Of a DNA stretch of 45,308 bases, positions 1 through 8,640 are shown piece after piece (positions within the stretch are counted from its first letter, which is position 1; each line of letters opens with the position of its first letter). The DNA comes from Nocardia cerradoensis NBRC 101014. Lineage in GTDB: Bacteria > Actinomycetota > Actinomycetes > Mycobacteriales > Mycobacteriaceae. The notes below the pieces were generated by a model that was not told where the DNA came from, made no database searches, and saw nothing but the letters and a program-made list of their open reading frames with translations. The DNA lies in the NCBI RefSeq assembly GCF_000308535.1, contig NZ_BAFW01000385.1, positions 1-45,308 on the forward strand, read 5' to 3'. Made by a program: the position numbers and the translations under genes.

Positions 1-137
1 CGGCATACCAGTTCGCGATACGTCACCACGACCGGGCCGGATCGCACCGCGACCCGGTCCCCGCATTGTTCGGCTCGCGCGAGGAGTAACGCGGGAATGG
101 TCATCGCCGCTGGGAGCCCCGGATCGGCTCCGGTCAT
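1..137 (-). CDS. Acyl-CoA synthetase / AMP-dependent ligase, N-terminal fragment (runs off the left edge)
   Basis: Only the first 45 codons lie in the window. They translate as a start followed by a stretch of the type TIPALLLARAEQCGDRVAV and then VTYREL. This is the usual N-terminus of the AMP-dependent synthetase/ligase family (class I adenylate-forming acyl-CoA synthetases), whose members activate carboxylic acids with ATP and CoA. The ATG overlaps the stop of the upstream reductase gene by four bases (ATGA), so it is probably the next cistron of the same operon. A second in-frame ATG lies 11 codons in. The catalytic motifs are beyond the edge, so substrate class cannot be judged. Confidence 0.72.
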   Translation of the reverse strand, partial: MTGADPGLPAAMTIPALLLARAEQCGDRVAVRSGPVVVTYRELVC

Positions 138-1081
138 GGCACGACGACGGCGCGCCCGGCCACCTTGCCCTCGCGCATCCGTCGCAGGGCGTCGGCGATC
201 TCGTCGAGCGGGAATTGCTGCACGGCGAGCCGGAGATCGCCGGCCGCCAGCATGGTCATGAGTACGGGAGCCAGTTCCGCCTGCCGGGCGCCTTTGTGGA
301 TCATGTTGACCGGCAGAAGTTTTACGTCGCTGAGCAACCAGTTGGGCAGATCGATGGTCAGCTCCGTACCGAGGGTGTAGCCGATCAGCGCCGCCCGGCC
401 GCCCGGGGTGATCCGCTGGAGCAGCGGGGGGAGGGAATCGCCGCCGAGGGTATCGATCAAGACGTCGGCGACGGGCCCGTCGCCCAGTCGCTCGGCCAGT
501 TCGTCGCCACGTCCGATGACCGGGCGCACCCCGTCGGGCACCAACTCCACCTGGTCCGGGCGGGGAACGACGCCGATGACCTCACCGGCGCCGGCGAGCA
601 GGGCGAGTTGGGCGGCCATCGAGCCCACGGCACCCGAGGCGCCCGAGACCAGCACGCGTTCTCCGGGGCGGACCTGGGCGATATCGTGAACAGCGACATA
701 GCCGGTGGTCGTGGGCAGGAAGAAGGTCGCTGCCACCGCCGCCGGAAGGTCCGCGTCGATCGGCGTGAACGCCTTGTCCGGTGCGACCAGGTTCTCTGCC
801 CAGCAGCCGTTCCTGGTGAGTCCGACGCCGCCGCCGCGCACGAGCACTCGTGTGCCAGGCGTGTAGATATCGGACTCGACGACCGTTGCGGCGCCATCCG
901 TGCCGCCGATGTGCGGCAGTGACGGCCGGATGTTGAATGTTCCGCTCGCGACGGTCATGTCGAGGTGGCCTAGTGCGGCGGCATCGATACGCACCAGCGT
1001 CTGGCCCGCACCGCGAGTGGGGACATCGATGTCGTCGACGACGGGTGCCTCACCGAAATTGTGCAGTCGTGCGGCGCGCAT
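134..1081 (-). CDS. Zinc-independent quinone oxidoreductase-like reductase (medium-chain dehydrogenase/reductase family)
   Basis: The 315-residue product has the MDR layout: an N-terminal GroES-like domain (about 1-120) and a Rossmann domain with the nucleotide-binding stretch VLVSGASGAVGSMAAQLA near residues 145-160. The cysteine/histidine zinc ligands of alcohol dehydrogenases are not evident, which points to the QOR/enoyl-reductase branch that uses NADPH to reduce quinones or alpha,beta-unsaturated carbonyls. AAGGAG stands just before the ATG. It follows the CoA transferase by 29 bp and overlaps the acyl-CoA synthetase, so it belongs to the catabolic operon. The exact substrate is unknown. 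Confidence 0.85.
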   Translation of the reverse strand: MRAARLHNFGEAPVVDDIDVPTRGAGQTLVRIDAAALGHLDMTVASGTFNIRPSLPHIGGTDGAATVVESDIYTPGTRVLVRGGGVGLTRNGCWAENLVAPDKAFTPIDADLPAAVAATFFLPTTTGYVAVHDIAQVRPGERVLVSGASGAVGSMAAQLALLAGAGEVIGVVPRPDQVELVPDGVRPVIGRGDELAERLGDGPVADVLIDTLGGDSLPPLLQRITPGGRAALIGYTLGTELTIDLPNWLLSDVKLLPVNMIHKGARQAELAPVLMTMLAAGDLRLAVQQFPLDEIADALRRMREGKVAGRAVVVP

Positions 1082-1110
1082 GATTCTCCTTCGGGTAGAT
1101 GTCTAGCGGT

Positions 1111-3465
1111 TCAGGACAGGACCGAGGCCGCACGCAGCCGCGCGATCCGGTCCGGGGCATACAGCAGGACGTCGCGGAGTATCGAATCCGTGTCGGCGCC
1201 CAGAAGCGGCGCGGGAGAACGGATTTCACCACCGGCGCGATCCAGGCGCACAGGCGCACCTTCGTGCAGGAAGGCGCCCACGCGCGGATGGGTACATCGC
1301 ACGTAGAAGCCGCGGGCGCGCAGATGAGCATCGGATTCGACCAGATCTCGGCCGTTCTGCACGACACCCGCGGGCACGCCCGCGTTCTGCAGGGCCTCGG
1401 TGACCGACTGGGCCGGAAGCGTTCTGGTCCACGCCGTGATCGCCGCCGTGATCTCCTGGTCGTGTGCCCGCCGCCGCTCGACGGTGCGGAACTGCGCACC
1501 GGTAGCCCATTCGGGGTGCTCGATGAGCTCGCACAGCGAGCACCAGTCGGAGTCGTCGCGGACCGCGATCGCCACCCAGCGGTCGGTGCCCAGACAGCGG
1601 TATACACCGTGCGGTGCGTACGCGGTGTCGGTGTTGCCTGTCGGTTCCGGCGCGTGGCCGGTTCCGGTCGACTGGATCACCGAGGTGCCCATGTGCGCGG
1701 CCATCGCCTCGAGCTGCGAGAGGTCCACGTGCTGGCCGTGACCGGTGCGGTCGCGGTGTTCGAGAGCGGCCAGGGTCGCGGTGGCGGCCTGCAGCCCGGC
1801 CACGATGTCGCCGTGGCCGTAGATGACGCCGACGACGTCGTCGGCCTGCCGGCCGGTCAGTGCTGTGAGACCGGTGCTGGCCGAGACGATGTCCGCGTAC
1901 GACACCCAGTTGCTGCGCGGCCCGGTGTGGCCCATGCCCGACATCGACACGTACACGATGTCGGATCGAAGTTCGCGCAGCCGCTGGTAGCCCAACCCCA
2001 TCTTCGTCATCACCGAGGAACTGAAGTTCTCGATCACGACGTCGCTGGCGGCGATCAGGTCGGCGAGCACTTCCAGGCCCTCGGGGGTCCGGGTATCGAG
2101 GGTGATGCTGCGCTTGTTCCGATTGACGTCGTTGAAATAGCCGCTGGTGTCGGGGTCGTCGTGCGGGCCGCGAGACAGGTGCATGGCGGGCGAGAAGCGC
2201 GTCGGATCGGGGCGTCCCATTGATTCGACCTTGATGACCTCGGCGCCGTGGTCGGCGAGGATCCTGGTGCAGTAGGGCCCGGCCAGAACCCAGGTCAGAT
2301 CGAGGACCCGGATGCCGTCGAGGCTGCCGGTGCCGATCGGCTGTTCGTTCGTGGGCCACCGAGCCGAACCAGCGCGCTTTTCGACGGTGAGCGCCTGGTC
2401 GGCGCCGAGTTCGGGAACGAGAAGTTCGCGCACTCGCCTGCCTTCGGGAAATGCGAAACCGAAACCCAGGTCGCGTGTCGACTCATCGCCGGAAACGACA
2501 TCGAGGAAGAAGTCACGATCGTTCAGCTGCGGATTGGCCAGCAATTCGGCGGGACCGTCCACAGCGGCCCACGGCAGCTTTCGCTCCTGGGCGCGGACGG
2601 CGAATTCCTCCTTGGGCCATTTCGCCAGAAATCGCTGTAACACAGCGAAAATGTGGTCCCGGTGCGTCTTTCGTTCGACGGGATCATTCCAGCGGGGCTC
2701 GTCCAGGTCTTCCTGCGCGCCTTCTTCGACCAGCCACCGCAGCGTCTGGTCCCACATCCGGGGGCTGCCGCCGAGGCCGCCGCCGAGAAATCCGTCCGCG
2801 GCGGTGAACAATCCGTGCGGAACCAGTGGATGCGCCCGACCGGGACGGTCCGGAACGCGATCCTCGTGCAGGTATGTCAGGGTGCCCGCTTCCAGGCTCG
2901 CCGCGACGCACTCCTGTGCCGAGATATCGACGAACGGCGCAGGGCCGAAGCGCCTGGCCCGTAGCCCGAGGAGAGCGCCGATCGCGGCATTGACCCCGGC
3001 CAGTTGCTCGGCTTGCCGCTCGGGTAGGCGCAACGGGGGGCCGTCGGGTGTCCCGACCTGCGCCATCATGCCGCCCATCGCGGCGATGGTGAGGTCGGTG
3101 GCCGCCCAGGCGCTGTGCGGGCCGGACACGCCGAACGGTGTGACCCGCACATGGACCAGTGAGTCATGCGTTCCCACAACGGGTTCCGAGCGGGTATCGG
3201 TACCGTCCAGCAACACGTCCGCGCCCGAGAGCAGGTTCGCCAAGCCGTCTCGGTCGGCGTCCGGGTCGAGTACGACCGACCGCTTTCCGCCGTGCCAGTG
3301 CGCGAACGCGTACCCGTCCAGTTCACGACGTGCCGGGTCGCCCGCCGGGGGCTCGACGAGAACGACCTCGTATCCCAGGCCGACGAGGATTCGCCCGGCG
3401 AATCTGGTGAACGGGCTCGACAGTTCCACGACGCGAACAGTGGCTTCGGCCACGAGGTGCTCCAT
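1111..3465 (-). CDS. Class III CoA transferase (CaiB/BaiF family), tandem two-domain protein
   Basis: The 784-residue product is twice the usual family length (about 400) and contains two CaiB/BaiF units. The first spans about 1-365 (start TVRVVELSSPFTRFAGRILVGLG). The second spans about 382-784 (GIRVLDLTWVLAGPYCTRIL, then GADVIKVE-like GAEVIKVE). The aspartate that forms the acyl anhydride in this family is visible in both halves: Asp180 in FVDISAQE and Asp581 in HVDLSQLEA. Such enzymes move CoA between carboxylic acids, for example carnitine, formate or succinate. The second half is closer to the family consensus. Its neighbours (enoyl-CoA hydratase, reductase, ligase) indicate activation of an unknown acid for degradation. 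Confidence 0.9.
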   Translation of the reverse strand: MEHLVAEATVRVVELSSPFTRFAGRILVGLGYEVVLVEPPAGDPARRELDGYAFAHWHGGKRSVVLDPDADRDGLANLLSGADVLLDGTDTRSEPVVGTHDSLVHVRVTPFGVSGPHSAWAATDLTIAAMGGMMAQVGTPDGPPLRLPERQAEQLAGVNAAIGALLGLRARRFGPAPFVDISAQECVAASLEAGTLTYLHEDRVPDRPGRAHPLVPHGLFTAADGFLGGGLGGSPRMWDQTLRWLVEEGAQEDLDEPRWNDPVERKTHRDHIFAVLQRFLAKWPKEEFAVRAQERKLPWAAVDGPAELLANPQLNDRDFFLDVVSGDESTRDLGFGFAFPEGRRVRELLVPELGADQALTVEKRAGSARWPTNEQPIGTGSLDGIRVLDLTWVLAGPYCTRILADHGAEVIKVESMGRPDPTRFSPAMHLSRGPHDDPDTSGYFNDVNRNKRSITLDTRTPEGLEVLADLIAASDVVIENFSSSVMTKMGLGYQRLRELRSDIVYVSMSGMGHTGPRSNWVSYADIVSASTGLTALTGRQADDVVGVIYGHGDIVAGLQAATATLAALEHRDRTGHGQHVDLSQLEAMAAHMGTSVIQSTGTGHAPEPTGNTDTAYAPHGVYRCLGTDRWVAIAVRDDSDWCSLCELIEHPEWATGAQFRTVERRRAHDQEITAAITAWTRTLPAQSVTEALQNAGVPAGVVQNGRDLVESDAHLRARGFYVRCTHPRVGAFLHEGAPVRLDRAGGEIRSPAPLLGADTDSILRDVLLYAPDRIARLRAASVLS

Positions 3466-3552
3466 TCCGTACGGTGCGTACCATGCTGCGGGGTGAGGAC
3501 GATGACGGCGTTTCGGCGGGGACCGTTCGGCGCGGCCGCCGAGGGCCGATAG

Positions 3553-4524
3553 CTACTGCGTGTTCCGGCCGAACCAGCCGGCGAGCATGACCTCTTGTGG
3601 GGGCACCGGCCCGGCGAGCTTGCCCTGACCGCGGAAGAAGTCCACCAGCTCTCGCGCCTGCTCGAAATCGTCGGGCCGGAAATCGCGTCCTCGGAAGTCG
3701 ATCTGGGTGATTTGGTCGCGTGCCTCGCCGGGATCCATGCGGATGGCGGCGGCGACCGCTTTCGCCGCACGGGACGGATCCGCCGCGATGATATCGGCGG
3801 CCTGGGCCAGGACGCGAAACACCTGACCGGCGAGACGCTCGTGCGTGGACAGCCAGCTCTGTGAGGCGAGGAGCCACTGCGAATACCTGGCGCCGAAATC
3901 GCCCGTCGTCCCGACGACGTGACCGTTCGATCCGACTGCCCGCGCAACCCAGGGGTCGTAGGAGATGAACGCGTCGATATCCCCGCGCGCCAGCAATGCG
4001 GGTTGTTCGGGAGGGCTGGTCGTCACAAGGGTGATCGAGGCCGGATCCACACCCAGGCTGCGCAGGTAACGGTCGGTGAAATACAGGCCGATGCCCGGAA
4101 AGACTCCCATCTTCCGGATGGACTTCGGCGTGGCGCCGCCACGCAACACGACCCGGAAGTAGCGATCGGAGTCCTCGTACACCCCGAGAGCGCGGAGTCC
4201 AGGGTTCCCGGCCATCACCGTGAGCGCGGTGGAGTCCGCGTTTCCGGACAGTTCCGAGGTGCCCGCCACGACATTCTGTGCGCTCGCCGCACCGCCTTCG
4301 GTTTGGATGATCTGCACGTGCAGGCCGGCCGCTGCGAACATTCCCTCGCTGTCCGCGAGAAAGAACGGAGCGTAGGAGGCGTCGACGCCCACCGAAATGC
4401 GTACCAGGTCGCTCGCGTTGCCGGTGGCTTGCGTAGCCGGGCGGGCGCACGCCGTGGTGGCGAGCACCAACGCCGCGACGACAACCGCCCCGGCGATCAC
4501 GCGTCGGCGCAGAACTTCGATCAT
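3553..4524 (-). CDS. ABC transporter substrate-binding lipoprotein, NMT1/SsuA/TauA type
   Basis: Starting at the ATG preceded by GAAGGAAT gives 323 residues. A much longer open frame exists upstream but is non-coding. The N-terminus is a signal peptide (RRR, hydrophobic run, then TTAC), a relaxed lipobox that would anchor the protein by Cys26. The body opens with ISVGVDASYAPFFLADSEGMF and later has QNVVAGTSEL and DAFISYDPWVARAV. These are typical of the periplasmic-binding fold that binds sulfonates, taurine, nitrate or pyrimidine precursors. No permease or ATPase gene is adjacent, so it is a solitary binding protein. Its operon partners suggest that its ligand is an organic acid fed to the CoA pathway, but this is inference. 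Confidence 0.85.
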   Translation of the reverse strand: MIEVLRRRVIAGAVVVAALVLATTACARPATQATGNASDLVRISVGVDASYAPFFLADSEGMFAAAGLHVQIIQTEGGAASAQNVVAGTSELSGNADSTALTVMAGNPGLRALGVYEDSDRYFRVVLRGGATPKSIRKMGVFPGIGLYFTDRYLRSLGVDPASITLVTTSPPEQPALLARGDIDAFISYDPWVARAVGSNGHVVGTTGDFGARYSQWLLASQSWLSTHERLAGQVFRVLAQAADIIAADPSRAAKAVAAAIRMDPGEARDQITQIDFRGRDFRPDDFEQARELVDFFRGQGKLAGPVPPQEVMLAGWFGRNTQ

Positions 4525-4547
4525 GGTGATTCCTTCGGAAAGCTGGG

Positions 4548-5339
4548 TCAGCGGCCGGTGAACTCGGGCGCGCGTTTGTCGAGAAAGGCCTGCAGACCCT
4601 CGGCGGCGTCGGCCGTTCGGATCAGCTCGAGTACGGCGGCGAATTCGATGTCGAGCGCCTCCTCCAGGGGCAGCGACAAGCCTTCGCGCACAACGTGTTT
4701 CAGCAGACCGATCGTCCGGGTGGGCTTGTCCGCCAAGGCGCGAGCGGTCATGGCGATGGTCTCGTCGAATTCGGCGTCGGGGGCCACGCGATCCACCAGC
4801 CCGATGCGCACTGCGTCCGTGGCGGCGAGCCGGGTGCCTTCCATCATGAGCAGTTTCGCCCGATGTGCGCCGAGGAGCCGGGGCAGACGTTGACTGCCCC
4901 CCGCGCCGGGGAACAAGCCGAGGGATATTTCGGGAAAGCCGATGGTCGCCGATTCCGCCATCACTCGCATGTCGCACGCCAGCGCCAATTCGGCGCCGCC
5001 ACCGAGGGCATGGCCGTTGAGAGCCGCGAGAACCGGTTTCGGCGCGGTTTCCAGCAATCGCTGGACATCGACCCACGGACGCATCGCGCGCTGGGTCTGC
5101 TCGGTCAGGTCGCGCATGACGGCGATGTCGGCGCCGGCGACGAAGAATCTGCCGGTCCCCCGCAGGACGATGCACCGCACTCCGGGATCGTTCGCGAGCG
5201 GGGGAAGCACCTCCAGCAATTCCGCTGTCAGCCCGGGATCGAAAGCGTTGGCGGGCGGGCGGTCGATCGTGATCGTCGCGATGCCCTCCGATGTCTCCGA
5301 TCGCAGACATCCGGTGGCTCGTGTGGTCTTCTCGGGCAT
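4548..5339 (-). CDS. Enoyl-CoA hydratase/isomerase (crotonase family)
   Basis: The 263-residue protein carries the crotonase core. It shows RPPANAFD near the N-terminus, the oxyanion-hole loops FVAGAD (about 67-72) and ALGGG (111-115), and both catalytic glutamates of the hydratase subgroup, Glu117 in GGAEL and Glu137 in FPEISLG, followed by PGAGGSQRLPR. It is therefore likely to hydrate 2-enoyl-CoA. It is the first visible gene of the leftward operon, 23 bp upstream of the binding lipoprotein. The region before the ATG has only a weak ribosome site, so the true start could lie a few codons downstream. Confidence 0.9.
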   Translation of the reverse strand: MPEKTTRATGCLRSETSEGIATITIDRPPANAFDPGLTAELLEVLPPLANDPGVRCIVLRGTGRFFVAGADIAVMRDLTEQTQRAMRPWVDVQRLLETAPKPVLAALNGHALGGGAELALACDMRVMAESATIGFPEISLGLFPGAGGSQRLPRLLGAHRAKLLMMEGTRLAATDAVRIGLVDRVAPDAEFDETIAMTARALADKPTRTIGLLKHVVREGLSLPLEEALDIEFAAVLELIRTADAAEGLQAFLDKRAPEFTGR

Positions 5340-5680
5340 CAGGTGCGTACCTCGAACTTCGGGAGTGCGTGTCGAGCAGGAGCGTCGACGGCAGTATCGG
5401 GCGGCACCCTCGGGCCTGGAAAGAATCGAGGTTCGCTGAGCAAACCAGCGGCGACGTGTTCGCGCCTGCCGCGCGGGCGGTCAGCTGAGCGGACCGGATG
5501 CTTTGACCTCGCAGGACGGGTGCGTGCACCGTTCCAGCACTTCCTACGCGGAAGTGATGTGGGTCGCATCGGCATCGGCAGGCGCCTCGACCAATCGACT
5601 CGCCTGCGCTGTCCGCGATCGGCATGCGGCGCACTCGGCGCGCCGTCACCAGGAGAGAAGCCGAGCGGAAAGAAGCGGAG
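5340..5680. other. Divergent intergenic region (341 bp), no gene recognised
   Basis: This stretch separates the leftward catabolic operon from the rightward secreted-protein gene and must contain both promoters. A minus-strand open frame crossing it ends in TGATG overlapping the hydratase start, but its translation is arginine/proline-rich and matches nothing I recognise. No clear palindromic operator was seen. Confidence 0.4.
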
Positions 5681-6379
5681 ATGAGGAAATTCGTAACGGT
5701 GACCGCAGGCCTCGTGGCCGCGGTCGGGATCGCGTCCGGATCCGCCGGTGCCGAGCCCGCAGCGAAAGATGGCATCGGTTTCACCGCGCATGCCACCGAC
5801 ACCGGGACCGTCGTGACGACCGATGGGGGCTCGATGGTCGTCGAGAACGGTGTGTTCGAGATCAAAGCCGCCGACGGCAGCGTGCTGACGGGCATGCCCT
5901 TGACCGTGCGGGTCGACGACTTCGAATTCCCGATCGCGGCCGAAATTGCCGGTCGCACAGCGACATTGACGCCGCAGTTCGACATGACGCACGCGGTCTA
6001 CAAACCGGCCGCCCTGCCGTTCGAGGACAAGGCGCCGTGGAAAACCGATTACGACCGTGAGCAGGCTGCGTGGTCGCGCATGACCAGCACCATCACGATG
6101 GGGGCAACCCTCGGTACCTTGATCGGGGGCCTGAGTGGCGGAGCGGTCGGGTGCGTCCTCGGCGGCATCGCGGGCGCGACGGTGGCCGCGGCGGCGATCG
6201 TCGGACTGTTCGGTGCGTTCATCCCGGCCGCCGCCGTCGGCTGCCTCGGCGGCATTGTCGCCGTCGGCGCACTGGGCACCCTCGCGGGACAGATCCTGAT
6301 CACCGCGCCGGTGGCGATCGGCGCCGCGGTCCAGTACTTCGCCACCATCAATCAGCCCCCGGTGGCGCCGGCCAAGTAG
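5681..6379 (+). CDS. Secreted protein with C-terminal glycine-zipper hydrophobic segments, function unknown
   Basis: I place the start at the ATG at 5681, because the next residues MRKFVTVTAGLVAAVGIASGSAGAEP form a clean signal peptide with an AGA-type cleavage site and GGAAAG-like GGAAAG stands a few bases upstream. An in-frame ATG at 5624 would put a charged stretch in front. The mature part (about residues 25-140) is a soluble beta-rich-looking domain. Residues 145-225 are two long glycine/alanine hydrophobic runs (TLGTLIGGLSGGAVGCVLGG and following) with small-residue spacing that suggests helix packing or membrane insertion. Proteins of this plan are common in Nocardia-like genomes and uncharacterised. 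A cell-envelope role is only a guess. Confidence 0.7.
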   Translation: MRKFVTVTAGLVAAVGIASGSAGAEPAAKDGIGFTAHATDTGTVVTTDGGSMVVENGVFEIKAADGSVLTGMPLTVRVDDFEFPIAAEIAGRTATLTPQFDMTHAVYKPAALPFEDKAPWKTDYDREQAAWSRMTSTITMGATLGTLIGGLSGGAVGCVLGGIAGATVAAAAIVGLFGAFIPAAAVGCLGGIVAVGALGTLAGQILITAPVAIGAAVQYFATINQPPVAPAK

Positions 6380-6450
6380 AAGTCGGGCGCGATTCTGCGA
6401 ATCCGGCGTGGGATACCGGATCCCGTCGGCCGTGAGTCAATTGGAGTGGT

Positions 6451-6485
6451 GTCGCGAGGCTTCGGACGCCTCGAAGCCTCGCGAC
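6451..6485 (+). terminator. Perfect 14-bp hairpin, probable terminator of the secreted-protein gene
   Basis: GTCGCGAGGCTTCG (6451-6464) pairs perfectly with CGAAGCCTCGCGAC (6472-6485) around a 7-base loop. It lies 71 bp after the stop of the secreted-protein gene and 200 bp before the next gene. There is no T-tract, as is common for actinobacterial terminators. It could instead be an RNA-processing or binding structure. Confidence 0.6.
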
Positions 6486-6685
6486 GGCGCGTGGGCGTCT
6501 TCGACCACCGCCGTCCGGCGTTCGTGATTCGCGTTGAGGAACGACCACAGAAGCCCTCCGTCACGAAGCCGGTTCGCGCGCCCTGACGGGTCGATACCGC
6601 ATTCGTGACAGGGTCTCGAAACGGACCGGAGTGGACCGCCGATGATTTCCCGCTGCGGGCGTCGTCTCTTCTGCGACTCGACAGA

Positions 6686-7231
6686 ATGGATGAACCGATG
6701 CAGATCCTGGCCCGCCTGTGCATGACCGCCGATGGTTACGTGACGACTCCGGACGGCTGGCCGCCCCAGGTCATCGATCCGGTGCACGGTCCGGGCAGTC
6801 ACGGCATCGCCGAATTTCTGCGCACCTGCGAGGCCGCCCTGATGGGACGCACGACCTTCGAACCGGCGCTGTCCGCCGATCGCTGGCCGTGGCCGGAGCT
6901 GGAGGTTTTCGTACTGGGTTCGCACCGGCCCGAGGGCACGCCCGACGATGTGACCGTCGACGACGATCCGGTGCGGCTGCTGGAGAAGGTCCGTGCGGCC
7001 AATCGCGGCGGCGATGTTCATCTGATCGGTGGGCCCGCCACGATCGAGACCTATCGCGCGCTCGGTGTGGTCGACAAACTCGAGCTCGTGATCCTGCCGT
7101 TCTTCGTCGGCAGCGGCATCCGCCTGACCGACTCGCTGGATCCGCGGACCGATCTCGAATTCGAGAGCTCGCGGCCGTTGGACGGTGGTGGCGTGGAGAT
7201 CGTCTACCGAGTGTTGCCGGCCGCCGGATAA
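6686..7231 (+). CDS. Dihydrofolate reductase-like protein (RibD C-terminal domain family)
   Basis: The product is about 181 residues. It starts MQILARLCMTADGYVTTPDGWP and continues with LMGRTTFEPAL, FVLGSHRP, GGDVHLIGGPATIETY and LELVILPFFVGSGIRLTD. This order of motifs is that of the RibD C-terminal/DHFR-like reductases (YyaP/YwjB type). The GGP loop is the dinucleotide-binding element. Two ATGs are possible, 6686 and 6698. The second has a GGA at better spacing but adds nothing to the fold. The last 28 bp overlap the convergent diguanylate cyclase gene tail-to-tail. NAD(P)H-dependent reduction is expected, with unknown substrate. Confidence 0.8.
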   Translation: MDEPMQILARLCMTADGYVTTPDGWPPQVIDPVHGPGSHGIAEFLRTCEAALMGRTTFEPALSADRWPWPELEVFVLGSHRPEGTPDDVTVDDDPVRLLEKVRAANRGGDVHLIGGPATIETYRALGVVDKLELVILPFFVGSGIRLTDSLDPRTDLEFESSRPLDGGGVEIVYRVLPAAG

Positions 7232-8505
7232 TCGCTGTCGAAGCCCTCGTCGGCGGACTCGGCAGCGTGCACGGTGTGCAGGATCCAGTTGCCGCGGGCG
7301 CCGGATTTGGCGTCGTACAGCGAGGTGTCGGCCGCGTCGAGCAGCCATTCGGGGTCCTTGCCGGCCACCGGTGTGACGACGGCGCCGATGCTGGCGGAAA
7401 TGTGGAGCCGGTGCCCGCCGACGATGAGAGGATGCGACAGCGCACCGCGCAGGCGATCGGCGACAGCGGAGACCCGTCGGGTGTCGGCCGGGGGCGGGAT
7501 GAGGGTGACGAACTCGTCGCCGCCGATCCGGGCGACCAGGCATCCGTCGTCCTGCAGGCTGTCGTGCAGGCGACGGGCGACGGTGGCCAGCACCTGGTCG
7601 CCGACACCGTGACCGTATCGGTCGTTGACCTCTTTGAAGTGGTCCAGGTCGGTGAAGCACAGCCCCATCTGATCGTTCTCGCCGGCCGTGGAGATCACTG
7701 CTCGGAGCGTGTCGAGCAGGTGGCGGCGGTTGGGCAGCTCGGTGAGCGCGTCGTGGCGCGCCTGGTAGTGGAGCTGTTCCTGCAGTTGGTGGCGTTCGGT
7801 GACGTCCTCACCGATGGCGAGCAGATAGTCCGGCCCGAACGCGCTGCGGACATAGGTGATCGCGAAGGTGGCCCATCCGGTGCTGCCGTCCGCGCGCTGG
7901 AGGCGCCGTTCGATCTTCGCGGTACCCGCCCTGGCCGGTACCAGGTCGTCGTAGACCATCTGGCGGATCGCGGCCTGGTCGTCGGGGTGGGCGAAGTCGT
8001 AGACGCTGATCCCGCGCAGCGAGTCGACCGGTACGCCGATCATGTCGGCCAGATGCGGATTGGCTTCCAGCAGAACACCATTGGTGTCGCCGATAGCGAT
8101 GGCGATGGAGGCGTGATCGAATACGAGCCGGAACCGGCGCCGGTCTTCCTCGACATCGTCGGCCCGGATCGCGTCGGCCAGGAAGTGATGGCCGTGGCCG
8201 AACGCGACGAGCAGGGCGGCCATGCGCGGGCCGGTGTCGGGGTGATCGCTGAATTCTGTGAGCCTGTGCAGTACCGGGGCGGACACGACCGGGACCGCGG
8301 GATCGGTGAGCTGAGCACCCGCCAGCGCCGCTCCGACCCGGGATCCCGCGGCCGCGTCGAAAATCTCCGCGGTGAGACCGGCGTGCAGTTCCTCCAGGAG
8401 ATTGCGCAGAAACGAAATTTCTACGTCGGCGTAGGAAGGATGGGTGGTGATCGTCGCCAGCGCGCGCTCCCATTGCTGGGCGAGTGCCGTGCTCAGATCA
8501 TCCAC
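7204..8505 (-). CDS. PAS-GGDEF diguanylate cyclase
   Basis: The 433-residue soluble protein has three parts. The first is an N-terminal helical region (about 1-120) of unknown sensing role. The second is a PAS domain (about 125-240, FRLVFDHASIAIAIGD, EANPHLADMIG, then the terminal DVTER). The third is a C-terminal GGDEF domain (about 250-410) with DALTELPNRR, FTDLDHFKEVND, YGHGVGD and the intact active site RIGGDEF. It should make cyclic di-GMP from two GTP. The residues at the inhibitory I-site position (RxxD five residues ahead of GGDEF) are DDGC, so product feedback through this site is absent. There are no membrane segments and no EAL domain. It shares its 3' end with the reductase gene. 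Confidence 0.9.
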   Translation of the reverse strand: MDDLSTALAQQWERALATITTHPSYADVEISFLRNLLEELHAGLTAEIFDAAAGSRVGAALAGAQLTDPAVPVVSAPVLHRLTEFSDHPDTGPRMAALLVAFGHGHHFLADAIRADDVEEDRRRFRLVFDHASIAIAIGDTNGVLLEANPHLADMIGVPVDSLRGISVYDFAHPDDQAAIRQMVYDDLVPARAGTAKIERRLQRADGSTGWATFAITYVRSAFGPDYLLAIGEDVTERHQLQEQLHYQARHDALTELPNRRHLLDTLRAVISTAGENDQMGLCFTDLDHFKEVNDRYGHGVGDQVLATVARRLHDSLQDDGCLVARIGGDEFVTLIPPPADTRRVSAVADRLRGALSHPLIVGGHRLHISASIGAVVTPVAGKDPEWLLDAADTSLYDAKSGARGNWILHTVHAAESADEGFDSDYPAAGNTR

Positions 8506-8640
8506 TCCAACTCCCCATGTCCGATGCGCTTGTGCTGCTACTTCGGGTGCCCGGTGATACTCCCCTGGCTGGTACTGCTGATCGAGACGCTGCAGTCAAA
8601 GGTACTGCATGCCCGATTCGTCACGTCATCGGCGGACTGC

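Noticed and set aside
4525..5985. Upstream in-frame extension of the binding lipoprotein gene
   Set aside because: It covers the hydratase gene in another frame. The signal peptide and ribosome site fix the start at 4524.
5339..5992. Minus-strand ORF whose stop overlaps the hydratase start (TGATG)
   Set aside because: The overlap is suggestive of coupling, but the translation is proline/arginine-rich, runs antisense through the secreted-protein gene and matches no family.
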